Below are positions 36,967-47,020 of a stretch of DNA of 64,000 nt, in pieces; positions within the stretch are counted from its first letter, which is position 1; each line of letters opens with the position of its first letter. The stretch lies in contig NZ_CP064955.1 of assembly GCF_011038645.2 (NCBI RefSeq), positions 124,001-188,000 of the forward strand, in the 5' to 3' direction. Made by a program: the position numbers and the translations under genes. Source of the DNA: Corynebacterium qintianiae. GTDB lineage: Bacteria; Actinomycetota; Actinomycetes; Mycobacteriales; Mycobacteriaceae. The notes beneath the pieces were generated by a model. That model was not told where the DNA came from. It saw only the letters and a list, made by a program, of their open reading frames with translations, and ran no database searches.

Positions 36967-39291
36967 CATGCTCACCAGCGCGCCAAGCAATTTCAGAGCG
37001 GCGTGCTTGTCCAGGGGCTGGTTGCCGTTGCCGCACTTCGGGGACTGCACGCATGACGGGCATCCCGCCTCGCATCCGCAGGACTTCACGGTGTCGTAGG
37101 TGGCGCTGATCCACTCGTTAAAGCGCGCGAATCCCTCGTCGGCGAACCCGGCCCCACCGGGGTGTCCGTCGTAGACAAAAACCGTCGGCAACAGGGTGTC
37201 CTGGTGCAGTGCGGTGGACACCCCTCCAATGTCCCAGCGGTCACACGTCGCCAGCAGCGGGAGCAGGCCGATTGCGGCGTGTTCCGCAGCGTGCAGCGCG
37301 CCGGGGATCTCACCCGCGCTGATGCCGATCTTGTCCAAAACCAGCGGATCCACGGTGTACGCGACGGCGCGGGTGACCAGGCGCTGCTCGGGAAGGTCGA
37401 GCGGAATGTGCTCGGACACGGTGCCGTCGGGAAGCCGCACCACGTACCCCGTGACGCGGTCGACCACCTCGACGTCCACGCACGCAAGCCACAGCCCGGG
37501 GGAAGGGTTGGCGATTTCGTGGGCCTCTCCCAGGATCGTGATCTCGGTGGTCGAGCGAGCGTGGGTGGAGTAGTCGGGCGTTTCCGGTGCCGCCAGCGCG
37601 ACGTAGTCGTCCAGGTCCAGGGTCTCGATGACGTAGTACTCGCCCTGGTGGATATACACGGCCCCGTCGTGGACCTGGCTCATCGCACGGGCCGCGTCAA
37701 CGGTGCCGAGCAACCTCCCGTCCGAGACGTCGACAATCATCACCTGCTCGCCCGAGCCGCCCCGCAAACTTACCGTTGCGTGGGCGTTCTCCGGGGTCAC
37801 GTCCCCTTCGAGCTGCGGCACCGCGAACCAGCCTGCACGGCGGCGGCGCAGGAAACCCTCGGAGACGAGGTCGTTGACAACCTCGTCGGCGCCGAATGCC
37901 TCCACGTCCTTCTCCGTGAGCGGCATCTCCACCGCGGCGCAGTAGATGTGCCCGCGAAGGATGTGCGGGTTGGATGGGTTGAACACACTGTTTTCCACCG
38001 GCGTGCCCAGCAGTGCTGCGGGGTGGTTGACCAGGTAGGTGTCCATCGGTTCGTCGCGGGCGATCATGACCACCACCGCAGCCTGGCCGCGGCGGCCCGC
38101 CCGGCCGGCCTGTTGGCGGAACGAGGCGACAGTGCCCGGGAAACCCGCCATAACCACGGCGTCGAGCCCGCCGACGTCAATGCCCAGTTCGAGCGCATTG
38201 GTCGTCGCCACCCCCAGTAGGTCACCGTTGTCCAGCGCGCGTTCCAGCACGCGGCGGTCCTCGGCGAGGTAACCCGCCCGGTAGGAGGCGATACGCTGGG
38301 CGAAATCCGCCCGACCCGCCACGACGAGGTCTTCGGCGGCCCGCATCGCAACGACCTCGGCTGCGCGCCGGGAGCGCACAAACGTCAAGGTGCGCGCACC
38401 ATGCCGCACTAGCGCGGCCATCACGCCGGCGGCCTCGGTGGTGGCGGCGCGTCGCACGGGCGCACCGTGTTCTCCCTCGGCGCCCTCGATGAACCCCGGC
38501 TCCCACAGGATGAGGGACTTCTCGCCGGTCGGCGCTCCGTCGTCCGTGACGGCGACGACCCCGCGGCCGCACAACCGCGAGGCTTGGGCCGCCGGGTCGG
38601 CGGCAGTGGCGGAGGCGAAGATGAGTGTGGGCGACGAACCGTAGGCGGCGCACAAACGCAGCAGGCGCCGCAGTACCAGTGAAACGTTGGCGCCGAACAC
38701 CCCGCGGTAGGTGTGGCATTCGTCCACCACCACGTAACGCAAGTGGCGCAGGAGGCGGGCCCAGCGGGCGTGACCGCTCAAGATTCCGGCGTGCAGCATG
38801 TCGGGATTGGTGAATACGAAGCGGGTCTGTTCCCGAATACCCGCGCGCGCCTCCACAGGGGTGTCGCCGTCGTAGGGGGCGGGGTTTACCCCCGACAACC
38901 CCCGTATAGACCGCACGAGCCGCGTGGCCGCCTGCAGCTGGTCTGACCCGAGGGCCTTGGTGGGGGTGAGATACATGGCGCACGCGGCCGGGTCGGACGC
39001 GAGGCTGGTCAGAACCGGAAGCTGGTAGCACAGCGACTTGCCCGAGGACGTTCCGGTGGACACGATAACGTCACGTCCCGCCCACGCCAGGTCAGCGGCG
39101 GTCCGCTGATGTGAATAGAGGTGCGTGAGGGAGGCGTCGATAAGCGAGCGCTTGAGCGCGGGGTCCACCCACTCCGGCCATGCGGCGAACCGGGCGGGGG
39201 ACGCGGGGATCTCCTCGACGTGCGTGACGGTGGCGGATGGGAAGCGCTCGCGGAGCTGCGCGAGAATTTCGTCACCGTAGGAAACAGACAT
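36937..39291 (-). CDS. DEAH-type ATP-dependent helicase with C-terminal Cys4 domain
   Basis: 784 residues. Superfamily 2 helicase: Walker A STGTSSGKSLCYQLP, DECHTY box, GRAGRRGQAAV motif VI and a DUF1998-like end with four Cys (SCGCEAGCPSC and PKCGNG). It belongs to the family always found next to Tad loci in Actinobacteria; its link to pili is not understood. TAATCT (39304-39299) lies 7 bases before ATG 39291, so this start is preferred; ATG 39336 is an alternative. Confidence 0.9.
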   Translation of the reverse strand: MSVSYGDEILAQLRERFPSATVTHVEEIPASPARFAAWPEWVDPALKRSLIDASLTHLYSHQRTAADLAWAGRDVIVSTGTSSGKSLCYQLPVLTSLASDPAACAMYLTPTKALGSDQLQAATRLVRSIRGLSGVNPAPYDGDTPVEARAGIREQTRFVFTNPDMLHAGILSGHARWARLLRHLRYVVVDECHTYRGVFGANVSLVLRRLLRLCAAYGSSPTLIFASATAADPAAQASRLCGRGVVAVTDDGAPTGEKSLILWEPGFIEGAEGEHGAPVRRAATTEAAGVMAALVRHGARTLTFVRSRRAAEVVAMRAAEDLVVAGRADFAQRIASYRAGYLAEDRRVLERALDNGDLLGVATTNALELGIDVGGLDAVVMAGFPGTVASFRQQAGRAGRRGQAAVVVMIARDEPMDTYLVNHPAALLGTPVENSVFNPSNPHILRGHIYCAAVEMPLTEKDVEAFGADEVVNDLVSEGFLRRRRAGWFAVPQLEGDVTPENAHATVSLRGGSGEQVMIVDVSDGRLLGTVDAARAMSQVHDGAVYIHQGEYYVIETLDLDDYVALAAPETPDYSTHARSTTEITILGEAHEIANPSPGLWLACVDVEVVDRVTGYVVRLPDGTVSEHIPLDLPEQRLVTRAVAYTVDPLVLDKIGISAGEIPGALHAAEHAAIGLLPLLATCDRWDIGGVSTALHQDTLLPTVFVYDGHPGGAGFADEGFARFNEWISATYDTVKSCGCEAGCPSCVQSPKCGNGNQPLDKHAALKLLGALVSMSQGAGARPR

Positions 39292-39475
39292 CGGGGGAAG
39301 ATTACGCCACAACACTCGACGGGGCGAAAGATTCATGGCACAATAGTTGTTGGTCGCAGATTCTGTGTGCGCCTTGCTAGGTGCTCGCGAGTTTTTGTAC
39401 GCGGGCACCAGGTCCATTTCTGGCCTGGTGGTTCCTCGACCGAGTTTCAACCACAATTTTTTGAAAGGCACATTA

Positions 39476-39679
39476 ATGGCTACCGGAACTGTCAAATGGT
39501 TCAACGCTGAAAAGGGCTTCGGCTTCATCGCTCCGGAAGACGGCTCTGCCGACGTATTCGTCCACTACTCCGAGATCCAGGGCAACGGCTTCCGCACCCT
39601 CGAGGAGAACCAGCAGGTCGAGTTCGAGATCGGTGACGGCGCCAAGGGCCCGCAGGCTCAGGCCGTTCGTCCGCTCTAA
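39476..39679 (+). CDS. cspA: cold-shock protein CspA
   Basis: 67 residues with both RNA-binding motifs ([15 protein letters not shown] and DVFVHYS). RNA chaperone. GAAAGG lies 7 bases before ATG. The 5' untranslated stretch (about 39340-39475) is long, as is common for csp genes, and may fold as a temperature-sensitive leader; no specific motif is claimed. Confidence 0.97.
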   Translation: MATGTVKWFNAEKGFGFIAPEDGSADVFVHYSEIQGNGFRTLEENQQVEFEIGDGAKGPQAQAVRPL

Positions 39680-39701
39680 CTAGCAGGCGCTAACACGCTT
39701 C

Positions 39702-39726
39702 AACCCCCTCCCACGAGGGGGTTTTC
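39702..39726. terminator. terminator of cspA
   Basis: AACCCCCTC (39702-39710) pairs with GAGGGGGTT (39715-39723), 4-base loop, followed by TT. It lies between cspA and the convergent dedA gene and can work for both. Confidence 0.88.
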
Positions 39727-39740
39727 GCATGCCGGGCCCT

Positions 39741-40367
39741 TTACAGCTTGGACACGCCGCGGCGCACGTCCAGCCACTCGAACAGGCGGACTTGCAGTTT
39801 CTGGATGACGAAGCCGACGAGCGAGCCGAGGGTGACGCCCACGATCATGGCGAGCAGCGGCCAGTCGGCGAACAGTGAGCCGCCCAAGTAACCTACGCCC
39901 ACGCTGAGGAACGCCCAGATGACGACACCGATGGTGTCGTAAAGGAAGAACGCGAACCAGTTGTAGCCGACCGAGCCGAGAACGATCGTGGCCACCCACC
40001 GCGCCCACGGGATAAAGCGCGCGACGATGATGGTCACACCGGCCCGGCGCTTCATGTTCTTGCGCACCCACGTGATTGCGGCACCCGCCTTGGAGTCCGG
40101 GTTAAGCCGGTTGACCACTCCGATGAGCCGTTTGCCCAGCAGGTAGCAGATGTTGTCCCCAATTACGGCACCGATAATCGCCGCGACGATCACCCCCATG
40201 GGGTTGGGAACCCCGACAGACGCGGCGAAAGCGCCGGCGAGGTTGAGCACGGTTTCCGACGGAATGATGGGGGCGAGGGCGTCGCCGATGATCAGCAATG
40301 TGACCAGCGGGTAAAAGATCGGCATCTGCATGAGCTGCTCAAGGAAGCCGATCAGGGAATCGATCAT
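39741..40367 (-). CDS. DedA-family membrane protein
   Basis: 208 residues. DedA motifs: AFAASVGVPNPMG, GDNICYLLGKRLIG and the Arg-rich block VARFIPWARWVATIVLG. Members are proton-coupled lipid flippases or transporters, for example of undecaprenyl phosphate. Start at ATG 40367 with AAGGAGG 5-6 bases upstream. Confidence 0.9.
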   Translation of the reverse strand: MIDSLIGFLEQLMQMPIFYPLVTLLIIGDALAPIIPSETVLNLAGAFAASVGVPNPMGVIVAAIIGAVIGDNICYLLGKRLIGVVNRLNPDSKAGAAITWVRKNMKRRAGVTIIVARFIPWARWVATIVLGSVGYNWFAFFLYDTIGVVIWAFLSVGVGYLGGSLFADWPLLAMIVGVTLGSLVGFVIQKLQVRLFEWLDVRRGVSKL

Positions 40368-40573
40368 CCGGTGCCTCCTTTCGGGCGCGGTCGGGGGTGC
40401 GAAATCTCCCAGCGATTCTAATGCGCCGGGCGTGCTCGCGCCTGGGAGGTTGCACCGAAGGTCATATTTCTCTGATACAACTAAGTGAGTTTTACTCCTG
40501 CACGCGCACAGGCGCATGAGGCGCTATTAATAAGGTGCAGATCGAGCAAGCACGAAGTGAGGTGTCACCCAGC

Positions 40574-43486
40574 GTGGCGGAAAACGGCAAGACCCTCGTC
40601 ATCGTCGAGTCGGCGACGAAGGCCAAGAAGATCCAGAAATACCTGGGGGGCGACTACATTGTCGAGGCCTCCGTCGGGCACATCCGCGATCTCCCCGGCC
40701 GCGCGGCCGACATCCCGGAGAAGTACAAGAAGGAGCCGTGGGCCAAGCTGGGTGTGAACCCCGAGGCGGGGTTCGAGGCCATTTACGTCGTCAGCCCCGA
40801 CAAGAAGAAGAAGGTGGCGGACCTCAAGGCCAAGCTGAAGCAGTCGGACAAGCTCCTGCTCGCGACAGACCCGGACCGCGAGGGCGAGGCCATCGCGTGG
40901 CACCTGCTGGAGACGCTGAAGCCCAAGGTGCCGGTGGAGCGCATGGTGTTCAACGAGATTACCGAGTCCGCCATCCTCGATGCCGCCGAGAACACCCGCG
41001 AGCTCGACCACCACCTGGTCGACGCGCAGGAGACCCGCCGCATCCTCGACCGCCTTTACGGTTACGAGGTCAGCCCGGTGTTGTGGAAGAAGGTCATGCC
41101 GCGCCTGTCGGCCGGCCGCGTGCAGTCGGTGGCCACGCGTGTGATCGTGGAGCGCGAGCGCGAACGCATGGCGTTCATTTCCGCGGAGTACTGGGATCTG
41201 ACGGCCACGCTCAACGGCGATAGCGAGTTCGACGCGAAGCTGGTCTCGGTGGATGAGCGCCGCGTCGCGCAAGGCCGCGACTTCGACGACCGCGGCCGCC
41301 TGAAGTCGGACGGGGTCTACGTGGTGGACCAGCCCGCCGCGGAGGCGCTGGCCGAGGGACTGAAGGGCCGCGACATGACGGTCGCGAACGTGGAGGAGAA
41401 GCCGTATTCCCGCCGGCCCTACCCGCCGTTCATGACATCGACGCTGCAGCAGGAGGCGGGCCGCAAGCTCCACTTCACCTCCGCGCGCACGATGCGCATC
41501 GCGCAGCGGTTGTACGAGAACGGCCACATCACGTACATGCGTACGGACTCCGTCGCGCTGTCTGCCCAGGGACTCGACGCCGCACGTTCAGCGGCGACCG
41601 AGCTTTACGGTTCGAACTACGTCACATCCTCTCCCCGCACCTACGCGCGCAAGGCCAAAAACTCGCAGGAAGCGCACGAGGCGATCCGCCCGGCGGGCGA
41701 GCGCTTTGCGACGCCCGGCCAGCTCGCGTCCTCCCTGGACGCCGAGGAGTTCAAGCTCTACGAGCTGATCTGGCAGCGCACCGTCGCCTCCCAGATGGAG
41801 GACGCCCGCGGGACGTCCATGAAGGTCACCGTCGCTGGTTCCGCGTCGGGCGGCGAGAAGGTCGAGTTCGCCGCCACCGGCCGCACGATCACCTTCCCGG
41901 GCTGGCTGCGCGCGTATTCGGACTCCCAGGATTCCGAGACGCACTTGCCGCAGCTGAGCAAGGGCGACACTCTCGCGGCGACGAAAATCACAGCCGACGG
42001 CCATTCGACGAACCCGCCAGCGCGGTACAACGAGTCGAGCCTGGTCAAGAAGATGGAGGAGCTCGGCATCGGCCGCCCGTCGACGTACGCCTCCATTATC
42101 AAGACGATTCAGGACCGCGGTTACGTGGTCACCCGCGGCAACGCGCTTGTGCCCACGTGGGTCGCGTTCTCCGTGATCGGGTTGATGGAGAACAACTTCG
42201 ACGCCCTGGTGGACTACGATTTCACCTCCTCGATGGAGGATGAGCTCGACGAGATCGCCCACGGGAACGAGAACCGTACCCAGTGGCTGACCGGTTTTTA
42301 CTTCGGTGATGCTGAGGCGGATGACAACATGGCCGACGCCATCGCGCGTCGCGGCGGCTTGAAGAACATCATCGAGAGCAATCTTGAATCCATCGACGCT
42401 CGCCAGGTCAATTCGCTCAAGCTTTTCGACGACAACGAGGGCCGTCCCGTCAACGTCCGCGTCGGCCGCTATGGACCGTACATTGAGCGCGCCGTCGGTA
42501 CGACCGCCGACGGTGAGCCGGAGTACCAGCGCGCCAACCTGCCTGAGTCGGCTACCCCGGACGAGATCACCCTCGAGATGGCGGAAAAGCTCTTCGCTAC
42601 CCCGCAGTCCGGTCGCGAGCTGGGGGAAAACCCCGCCAACGGCCGCGTGGTGGTGGCCAAGGAGGGCCGCTACGGCCCGTACGTCACCGAGCTCGTGCGT
42701 GACGACGAGCGTGCCAGCGCCGAGGCGAAAGCCGAGGAGGTCGTGGCGGCCGAGCGCGCCCAGGAGGATGCGCAGCGGGCCGAGGAAGGTAAGCGGGCCA
42801 AGAACTGGGAGACAAAGACTGCTGCTGCCCAGAAGGAAAAGCGCATCGCGGAGCTGGTCGATGAGCAGCTCAAGCCCGCGACCGCCTCGTTGTTCGAGTC
42901 CATGGAGCCGGCCGAGGTTACCCTGGAGGACGCCTTGAAGCTGCTCAGCCTGCCCCGCGAGGTGGGCGTTGACCCGGCCGACAACGAGGTGATCACTGCC
43001 CAGAACGGCCGTTACGGCCCGTACCTGAAGAAGGGTTCCGATTCCCGTTCGTTGGCCAGCGAGGAACAAATTTTCTCGGTCACCCTCGAGGAGGCCCGCC
43101 GGATCTACGCCGAGCCGAAGCGCCGCGGCCGCGCGGCCGCTAAGCCGCCGCTGAAGATGCTGGGCGACAATGACGTGTCCGGCAAGCCGATGACGGTCAA
43201 GGACGGCCGTTTCGGCCCGTACGTCACGGACGGGGACACCAACGCGTCGCTCCAGCGCGGTGACACCCCGGAGACGCTCACGGACGAGCGCGCCAACGAG
43301 CTGCTGTCCGCCCGCCGCGCCCGCGAGGCGGAGGACGGCGGCGCGCCTGCGAAGAAGGCCACTAAGAAGCGGGCGGCCAAGAAGGCCAGCAAGAAGACGA
43401 GCAAAAAGGCAGCGAAAAAACCGGTGAAAAAACCGGCGAAAACCACCAAGCGCGTGGTCAAAGCTGGCAGCCGCACGAAGAAGTAG
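40574..43486 (+). CDS. topA: DNA topoisomerase I
   Basis: About 970 residues. TOPRIM domain (LVIVESATKAKKI, TDPDREGEAIAWH), catalytic Tyr in ITYMRTDSVALS, then four C-terminal repeats with NGRYGPYLKK / DGRFGPYVTD and a Lys-rich tail (about 45 residues, AKKASKKTSKK). It relaxes negative supercoils. GTG 40574 is chosen because GAGGTG lies 9 bases upstream; GTG 40535 is in frame. The gap 40368-40573 holds the divergent promoters. Confidence 0.95.
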   Translation: MAENGKTLVIVESATKAKKIQKYLGGDYIVEASVGHIRDLPGRAADIPEKYKKEPWAKLGVNPEAGFEAIYVVSPDKKKKVADLKAKLKQSDKLLLATDPDREGEAIAWHLLETLKPKVPVERMVFNEITESAILDAAENTRELDHHLVDAQETRRILDRLYGYEVSPVLWKKVMPRLSAGRVQSVATRVIVERERERMAFISAEYWDLTATLNGDSEFDAKLVSVDERRVAQGRDFDDRGRLKSDGVYVVDQPAAEALAEGLKGRDMTVANVEEKPYSRRPYPPFMTSTLQQEAGRKLHFTSARTMRIAQRLYENGHITYMRTDSVALSAQGLDAARSAATELYGSNYVTSSPRTYARKAKNSQEAHEAIRPAGERFATPGQLASSLDAEEFKLYELIWQRTVASQMEDARGTSMKVTVAGSASGGEKVEFAATGRTITFPGWLRAYSDSQDSETHLPQLSKGDTLAATKITADGHSTNPPARYNESSLVKKMEELGIGRPSTYASIIKTIQDRGYVVTRGNALVPTWVAFSVIGLMENNFDALVDYDFTSSMEDELDEIAHGNENRTQWLTGFYFGDAEADDNMADAIARRGGLKNIIESNLESIDARQVNSLKLFDDNEGRPVNVRVGRYGPYIERAVGTTADGEPEYQRANLPESATPDEITLEMAEKLFATPQSGRELGENPANGRVVVAKEGRYGPYVTELVRDDERASAEAKAEEVVAAERAQEDAQRAEEGKRAKNWETKTAAAQKEKRIAELVDEQLKPATASLFESMEPAEVTLEDALKLLSLPREVGVDPADNEVITAQNGRYGPYLKKGSDSRSLASEEQIFSVTLEEARRIYAEPKRRGRAAAKPPLKMLGDNDVSGKPMTVKDGRFGPYVTDGDTNASLQRGDTPETLTDERANELLSARRAREAEDGGAPAKKATKKRAAKKASKKTSKKAAKKPVKKPAKTTKRVVKAGSRTKK

Positions 43487-43498
43487 ATAGAGAAGTAG

Positions 43499-45025
43499 CT
43501 AGTACCTGTCCGCCAGGGTGGAGCGGACAGGACGCGCAAGCTGCGTCATCTTTTTGCGGCCGCGCAGCTCGATCGACTTCATCAGCGTCCAGCGCTGCTG
43601 CTCCACTTCGTTGGCGGCCCGAAGTGTCGCGGCGTTAGTGAGCACGCGGCCCGGGGTGTCCTTGGCTAGGTCGGTGAGGCGGGCCGCCGCGTTGACGGCG
43701 TCGCCGATCACGGTGTACTCGAACCGGTCCGAACCGCCAATATGGCCGGCGACGACGTGGCCGGATGCGACACCGACCCCGGCCTGCAGTTTGAGCCCAC
43801 GCAGCTCCTGGCGCAGTTCGCGGGCGGCTTGGAGTGCGTGGGAGGTGGCGTCGTGAAGCGCCGTGGGGGCCCCAAAAACCGCGAGCGCGGCGTCACCCTG
43901 GAACTTGTTGATCACGCCCTTATTGCGGTGGACGACACCAACCACGATCTCGAAGAACTCGTTGAGCGCGGTGACAACCTCCTCGGGGGAGTGGTTGACA
44001 GCGAAGGTCGTAGAGCCGATGACGTCGACGAAGACGACTGCCACCTTGCGGTCCTCCCCACCCAGCTCGGGCTTCTCCTCCAACGCGCGCTGCGCAACCT
44101 CGGTGCCCACGTAGCGGCCGAAGATGTCGCGCACCCGCTGGCGCTCGGTCAGGCCGCGCATCATCTCGTTGAAACCGGCCTGAAGAACACCGATCTCTGA
44201 GCCGTCATAGATGTCCACCTGAGTGTTTGACTCGCCGCGGCGGACTTTGTTGACCGCCTCCTGCAGCTCCTTGATCGGGTCGACCACGCCCATGATGGCG
44301 AAGATCGTTCCCAGGCTTCCCGTCACTAAGGCAGTCAGACACAGCGCCGCAACGGCGGGCATGAGCTCGCCGGGGGCGTCGGTGAAGAAGCCGCTGCGCT
44401 GCGCCCACACGAGCAGCAGAACGCCGACAAGCGGGAGGGCGGTGGTGGTGAACCAGGTCATGTACAAGCGGGTCTTGATCGGCGGCTCGAGCGTCGAGTC
44501 CTCGAAACGCCGCGCCAGAGCGGAGGCGGCGATGGGGCGCACTAGGCGGGCGGCCTGAACGTACGTCAAAAGCGCCACCACCAGGCAGGCCATGAGGGTG
44601 GAGACCACGACGACGAGGGTCAGGCGGGCGTCGACACGCGAGGTTGCGATGGTGGCGATCGCGATGCCGATCAGCCACACGGCAACCACGATCGCGGTCT
44701 GCAGCGTGGGGATACGCATCACGAGGTTGCGCACCATGTTCGGGTCGTGGCGCTCGGGTTCGCGCTGCCACTCGAGCACGGGCCTGAATAGGAAGAAGGT
44801 GACCACGATGCCGACGACGACTGCGAAGGCGAAATAACTCACCCCGAGCACACCGAGGCCGCCGCCGGTGACGGAGAGCTGTTCAACCTCCGCCATCGGG
44901 ATGAAGTAGCGAATGAACGTCATGATGGCGATGGCGCCGAAGACGTTGGTGCCCAGCACGGTCGCGGCGTAGAGGGGCCACGATGTGCCCCACAGCCACT
45001 TGAAACCGCGCCAAATTCTACCCAC
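43499..45025 (-). CDS. cyaB: class III adenylate cyclase, membrane-bound, with HAMP domain
   Basis: 508 residues. Six membrane helices, a HAMP linker (VVDPIKELQEAVNKVRRGES) and a class III cyclase domain. Metal-binding Asp in VVFVDVIGST and KFQGDAALAVFG; the transition-state Asn/Arg pair in VIGDAVNAAARL. It should produce the cAMP that activates GlxR; in C. glutamicum cyaB is the main cyclase gene and also lies next to topA. GTG start with AAGGTAG upstream. Confidence 0.93.
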   Translation of the reverse strand: MGRIWRGFKWLWGTSWPLYAATVLGTNVFGAIAIMTFIRYFIPMAEVEQLSVTGGGLGVLGVSYFAFAVVVGIVVTFFLFRPVLEWQREPERHDPNMVRNLVMRIPTLQTAIVVAVWLIGIAIATIATSRVDARLTLVVVVSTLMACLVVALLTYVQAARLVRPIAASALARRFEDSTLEPPIKTRLYMTWFTTTALPLVGVLLLVWAQRSGFFTDAPGELMPAVAALCLTALVTGSLGTIFAIMGVVDPIKELQEAVNKVRRGESNTQVDIYDGSEIGVLQAGFNEMMRGLTERQRVRDIFGRYVGTEVAQRALEEKPELGGEDRKVAVVFVDVIGSTTFAVNHSPEEVVTALNEFFEIVVGVVHRNKGVINKFQGDAALAVFGAPTALHDATSHALQAARELRQELRGLKLQAGVGVASGHVVAGHIGGSDRFEYTVIGDAVNAAARLTDLAKDTPGRVLTNAATLRAANEVEQQRWTLMKSIELRGRKKMTQLARPVRSTLADRY

Positions 45026-45082
45026 GACGAACTACCTTAATGGGATGGCGGTGCTCGCGGGGCAGCTAGTAGTGTTGCGTGC

Positions 45083-46288
45083 GTGACTGGGGCTAGCGTG
45101 ACGGAGCGCCTCGCGGACATTCCGCGTGTGCGCGAGACGATCCTGCGGGCGGCCGAGGCGGCGCGCGGCGGGGAGGGCGTGGACACGTACGCCATGGCGC
45201 ATGCGTGGCTCTTCACCGGCCCTCCCGGCGCCGGGCGCTCCAACACGGCCGTGGCGTTTGCCGCGGCCCTGGTGTGCACGGACCCGCACGAGATCGGCTG
45301 CGGGCGCTGCGTGAACTGCCGCGGTGTCTTCTCCGGTTCCCACACCGACGTCGTCCGCATCGTGCCGGAGGAGTTGTCCATCTCGGTCGAGACGGTCCGC
45401 GGCATCATTCACCAGGCTTCGCGCCTGCCGACCGTGGGCGCGTGGCGGGTCATCATCATCGACGAGGCGGACCGCTTTTCGACGGCCGCGGCCGACGCCT
45501 TCCTCAAAACCGTCGAAGAGCCCCCTGCCTCAACCGTGATCATCCTGTCCGCGCCGTCGACGGACCCGGAAGACTTCTCTCCCACGCTGCGCTCGCGCTG
45601 CCGCCACGTGTACATCCCGGCACCGTCGGAAAGCGAGATCGTGCGGATTCTGACCCAAGAGGAAGGGGCGAGCGAGGACGTCGCTCGTCTGGCCGCGGCC
45701 GCGTCGCTGCACCACATCGGTCGGGCTCGCCGACTTGTGAAAGAGAAGGGTGCGCAGGTGCACCGGGCCCAGGTGATCAACCTGGCGGAGATGGTCTTCC
45801 ACGGTGACGAGGCGTTCAAGGCCGTCGGTGCGCTGATCAAGGCCGCTGAGAATGAGGCGGTGGCCTCACACGAGGAGGCCGACGCTCTGGAGCGTGAGAA
45901 GCTGGAGCAGGCGCTCGGCGTGGGAGCGAAGGGTAAGGGGGCGGTGAAGGCCTTGCGGGGCGCGGCCTCCAGCGTGAAGAAGCTGGAGACGCAGCAGAAG
46001 GCCCGCGGCACGCGTCGCACCCGCGATGTACTCGACCTCGTGCTGGTGGACCTCGCTGGCGTGTACCGCGACGCGCTCGTCGTGCAGAGCGACGCGCGGG
46101 TGGGCCTGACGCACCCGGACTTCGAGGGCTTGTCCGCGGAGATCGCGCAACGCGTCTCGCGCGAGGGCCTCGTCGCGTGCCAGGACGCCATCGCGAAATG
46201 CCGCGAAGGCCTCGACCAGAACGTCACCCCGGTCATCGCCTTCAACGGCATGCTCGGCCGCATCCGCCAAGCCTGCAACGTTAAATAA
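45083..46288 (+). CDS. holB: DNA polymerase III delta' subunit
   Basis: 401 residues. Clamp-loader AAA+ protein with P-loop GPPGAGRSN (Arg where Lys is usual), a zinc site C-x8-C-x2-C-x2-C (CTDPHEIGCGRCVNC), and sensor 1 RVIIIDEADRF. The Arg suits a subunit that does not hydrolyse ATP itself. TAGTGT at 45070-45075 ends 7 bases before GTG 45083, indicating a leaderless mRNA. Confidence 0.92.
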   Translation: MTGASVTERLADIPRVRETILRAAEAARGGEGVDTYAMAHAWLFTGPPGAGRSNTAVAFAAALVCTDPHEIGCGRCVNCRGVFSGSHTDVVRIVPEELSISVETVRGIIHQASRLPTVGAWRVIIIDEADRFSTAAADAFLKTVEEPPASTVIILSAPSTDPEDFSPTLRSRCRHVYIPAPSESEIVRILTQEEGASEDVARLAAAASLHHIGRARRLVKEKGAQVHRAQVINLAEMVFHGDEAFKAVGALIKAAENEAVASHEEADALEREKLEQALGVGAKGKGAVKALRGAASSVKKLETQQKARGTRRTRDVLDLVLVDLAGVYRDALVVQSDARVGLTHPDFEGLSAEIAQRVSREGLVACQDAIAKCREGLDQNVTPVIAFNGMLGRIRQACNVK

Positions 46289-46362
46289 CCTGCGGGTTTT
46301 CTCGCACGCCACGTCCTAGGTTAAGCTATTTTATCGGTCCGCCCGTCATGCGCGTGCGACCG

Positions 46363-46438
46363 GCCGCCTTAGCTCAGTCGGTAGAGCATCTCACTCGTAA
46401 TGAGAAGGTCGCGAGTTCGATTCTCGCAGGCGGCTCCA
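46363..46438 (+). tRNA. tRNA-Thr (anticodon CGT)
   Basis: 76 bases including encoded CCA. Acceptor stem GCCGCCT / AGGCGGC; anticodon arm TCTCA-CTCGTAA-TGAGA with anticodon CGT; T-arm GCGAG-TTCGATT-CTCGC. 46439-46592 downstream holds no recognisable gene. Confidence 0.96.
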
Positions 46439-46592
46439 TGCTCAGCGTTTAGCGCCGAGGCTTAAACTGCGGCCCTCACATGGTGGTGGGCGGCTGCGGG
46501 CCTCGATTGACGCCCGTCGATGATAACTGCCCCGTAGCTGTCGGTGCCATCCACATTCCGCTAGCTGTCCCAGCTGCGAGACGTGTGCGCCC

Positions 46593-46940
46593 TCACCCCA
46601 TCCACAGGACGGTGCGTAGCTCCGCGAAGAGCTCGGGGCGGATGCTGTGGGTTACCGTTCGGCCAGCGCGGTGTTTCTGAAGAAGGCCGGCTTCGGTCAA
46701 CTTTTTCAGATGGTAGGAAACGGTTGGCTGGCTCAATCTGACGAGTTCGGTGAGCTCGCTGACGCTGATTGGACCGCAGCCGCTCTTCGCTAACTGCGAC
46801 AGGATCTGCAGCCTAACTGGATCTGCAAGTACCTTGAAGAGGGTGGCGTAGCGGGTGGCCTCCGCATCAGTGAGCGGACCCGTGCTCAACGAGCAGCACT
46901 CAGTGAGGTTGGGGAGGGGCTGAAGCTGGGAGGAGGCCAT
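46593..46940 (-). CDS. arsR: ArsR-family repressor
   Basis: 115 residues. Winged helix with recognition helix LSQPTVSYHLKKLTEAGLL. An N-terminal Cys pair (LTECCSLSTGP) plus Cys in KSGCGPISV corresponds to the arsenite site of the corynebacterial ArsR type. The start ATG 46940 matches the length of C. glutamicum ArsR; ATG 46952 is an alternative. Divergent from acr3, with the operator between them. Confidence 0.92.
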   Translation of the reverse strand: MASSQLQPLPNLTECCSLSTGPLTDAEATRYATLFKVLADPVRLQILSQLAKSGCGPISVSELTELVRLSQPTVSYHLKKLTEAGLLQKHRAGRTVTHSIRPELFAELRTVLWMG

Positions 46941-46952
46941 GCTGTTCAGCAT

Positions 46953-47004
46953 ATATTGACGAACATCAATATCGGAAGTATTTTGACATCGATAAACATC
47001 AATA
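46953..47004. promoter_or_regulatory. ArsR operator region
   Basis: A perfect inverted repeat ATATTGA-N6-TCAATAT (46953-46972) and a direct repeat AACATCAATA at 46962-46971 and 46995-47004, 33 bases apart (about three turns). It fills the arsR-acr3 gap, where ArsR of this family binds to repress both directions until arsenite or antimonite is present. Confidence 0.7.
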
Positions 47005-47020
47005 CTTCGAAAGGTGCTCG

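Noticed and set aside
40535-40573. GTG 40535 as topA start
   Set aside because: It has no ribosome site and lies very close to a likely -10 (TATTAA); GTG 40574 has GAGGTG at a proper distance.
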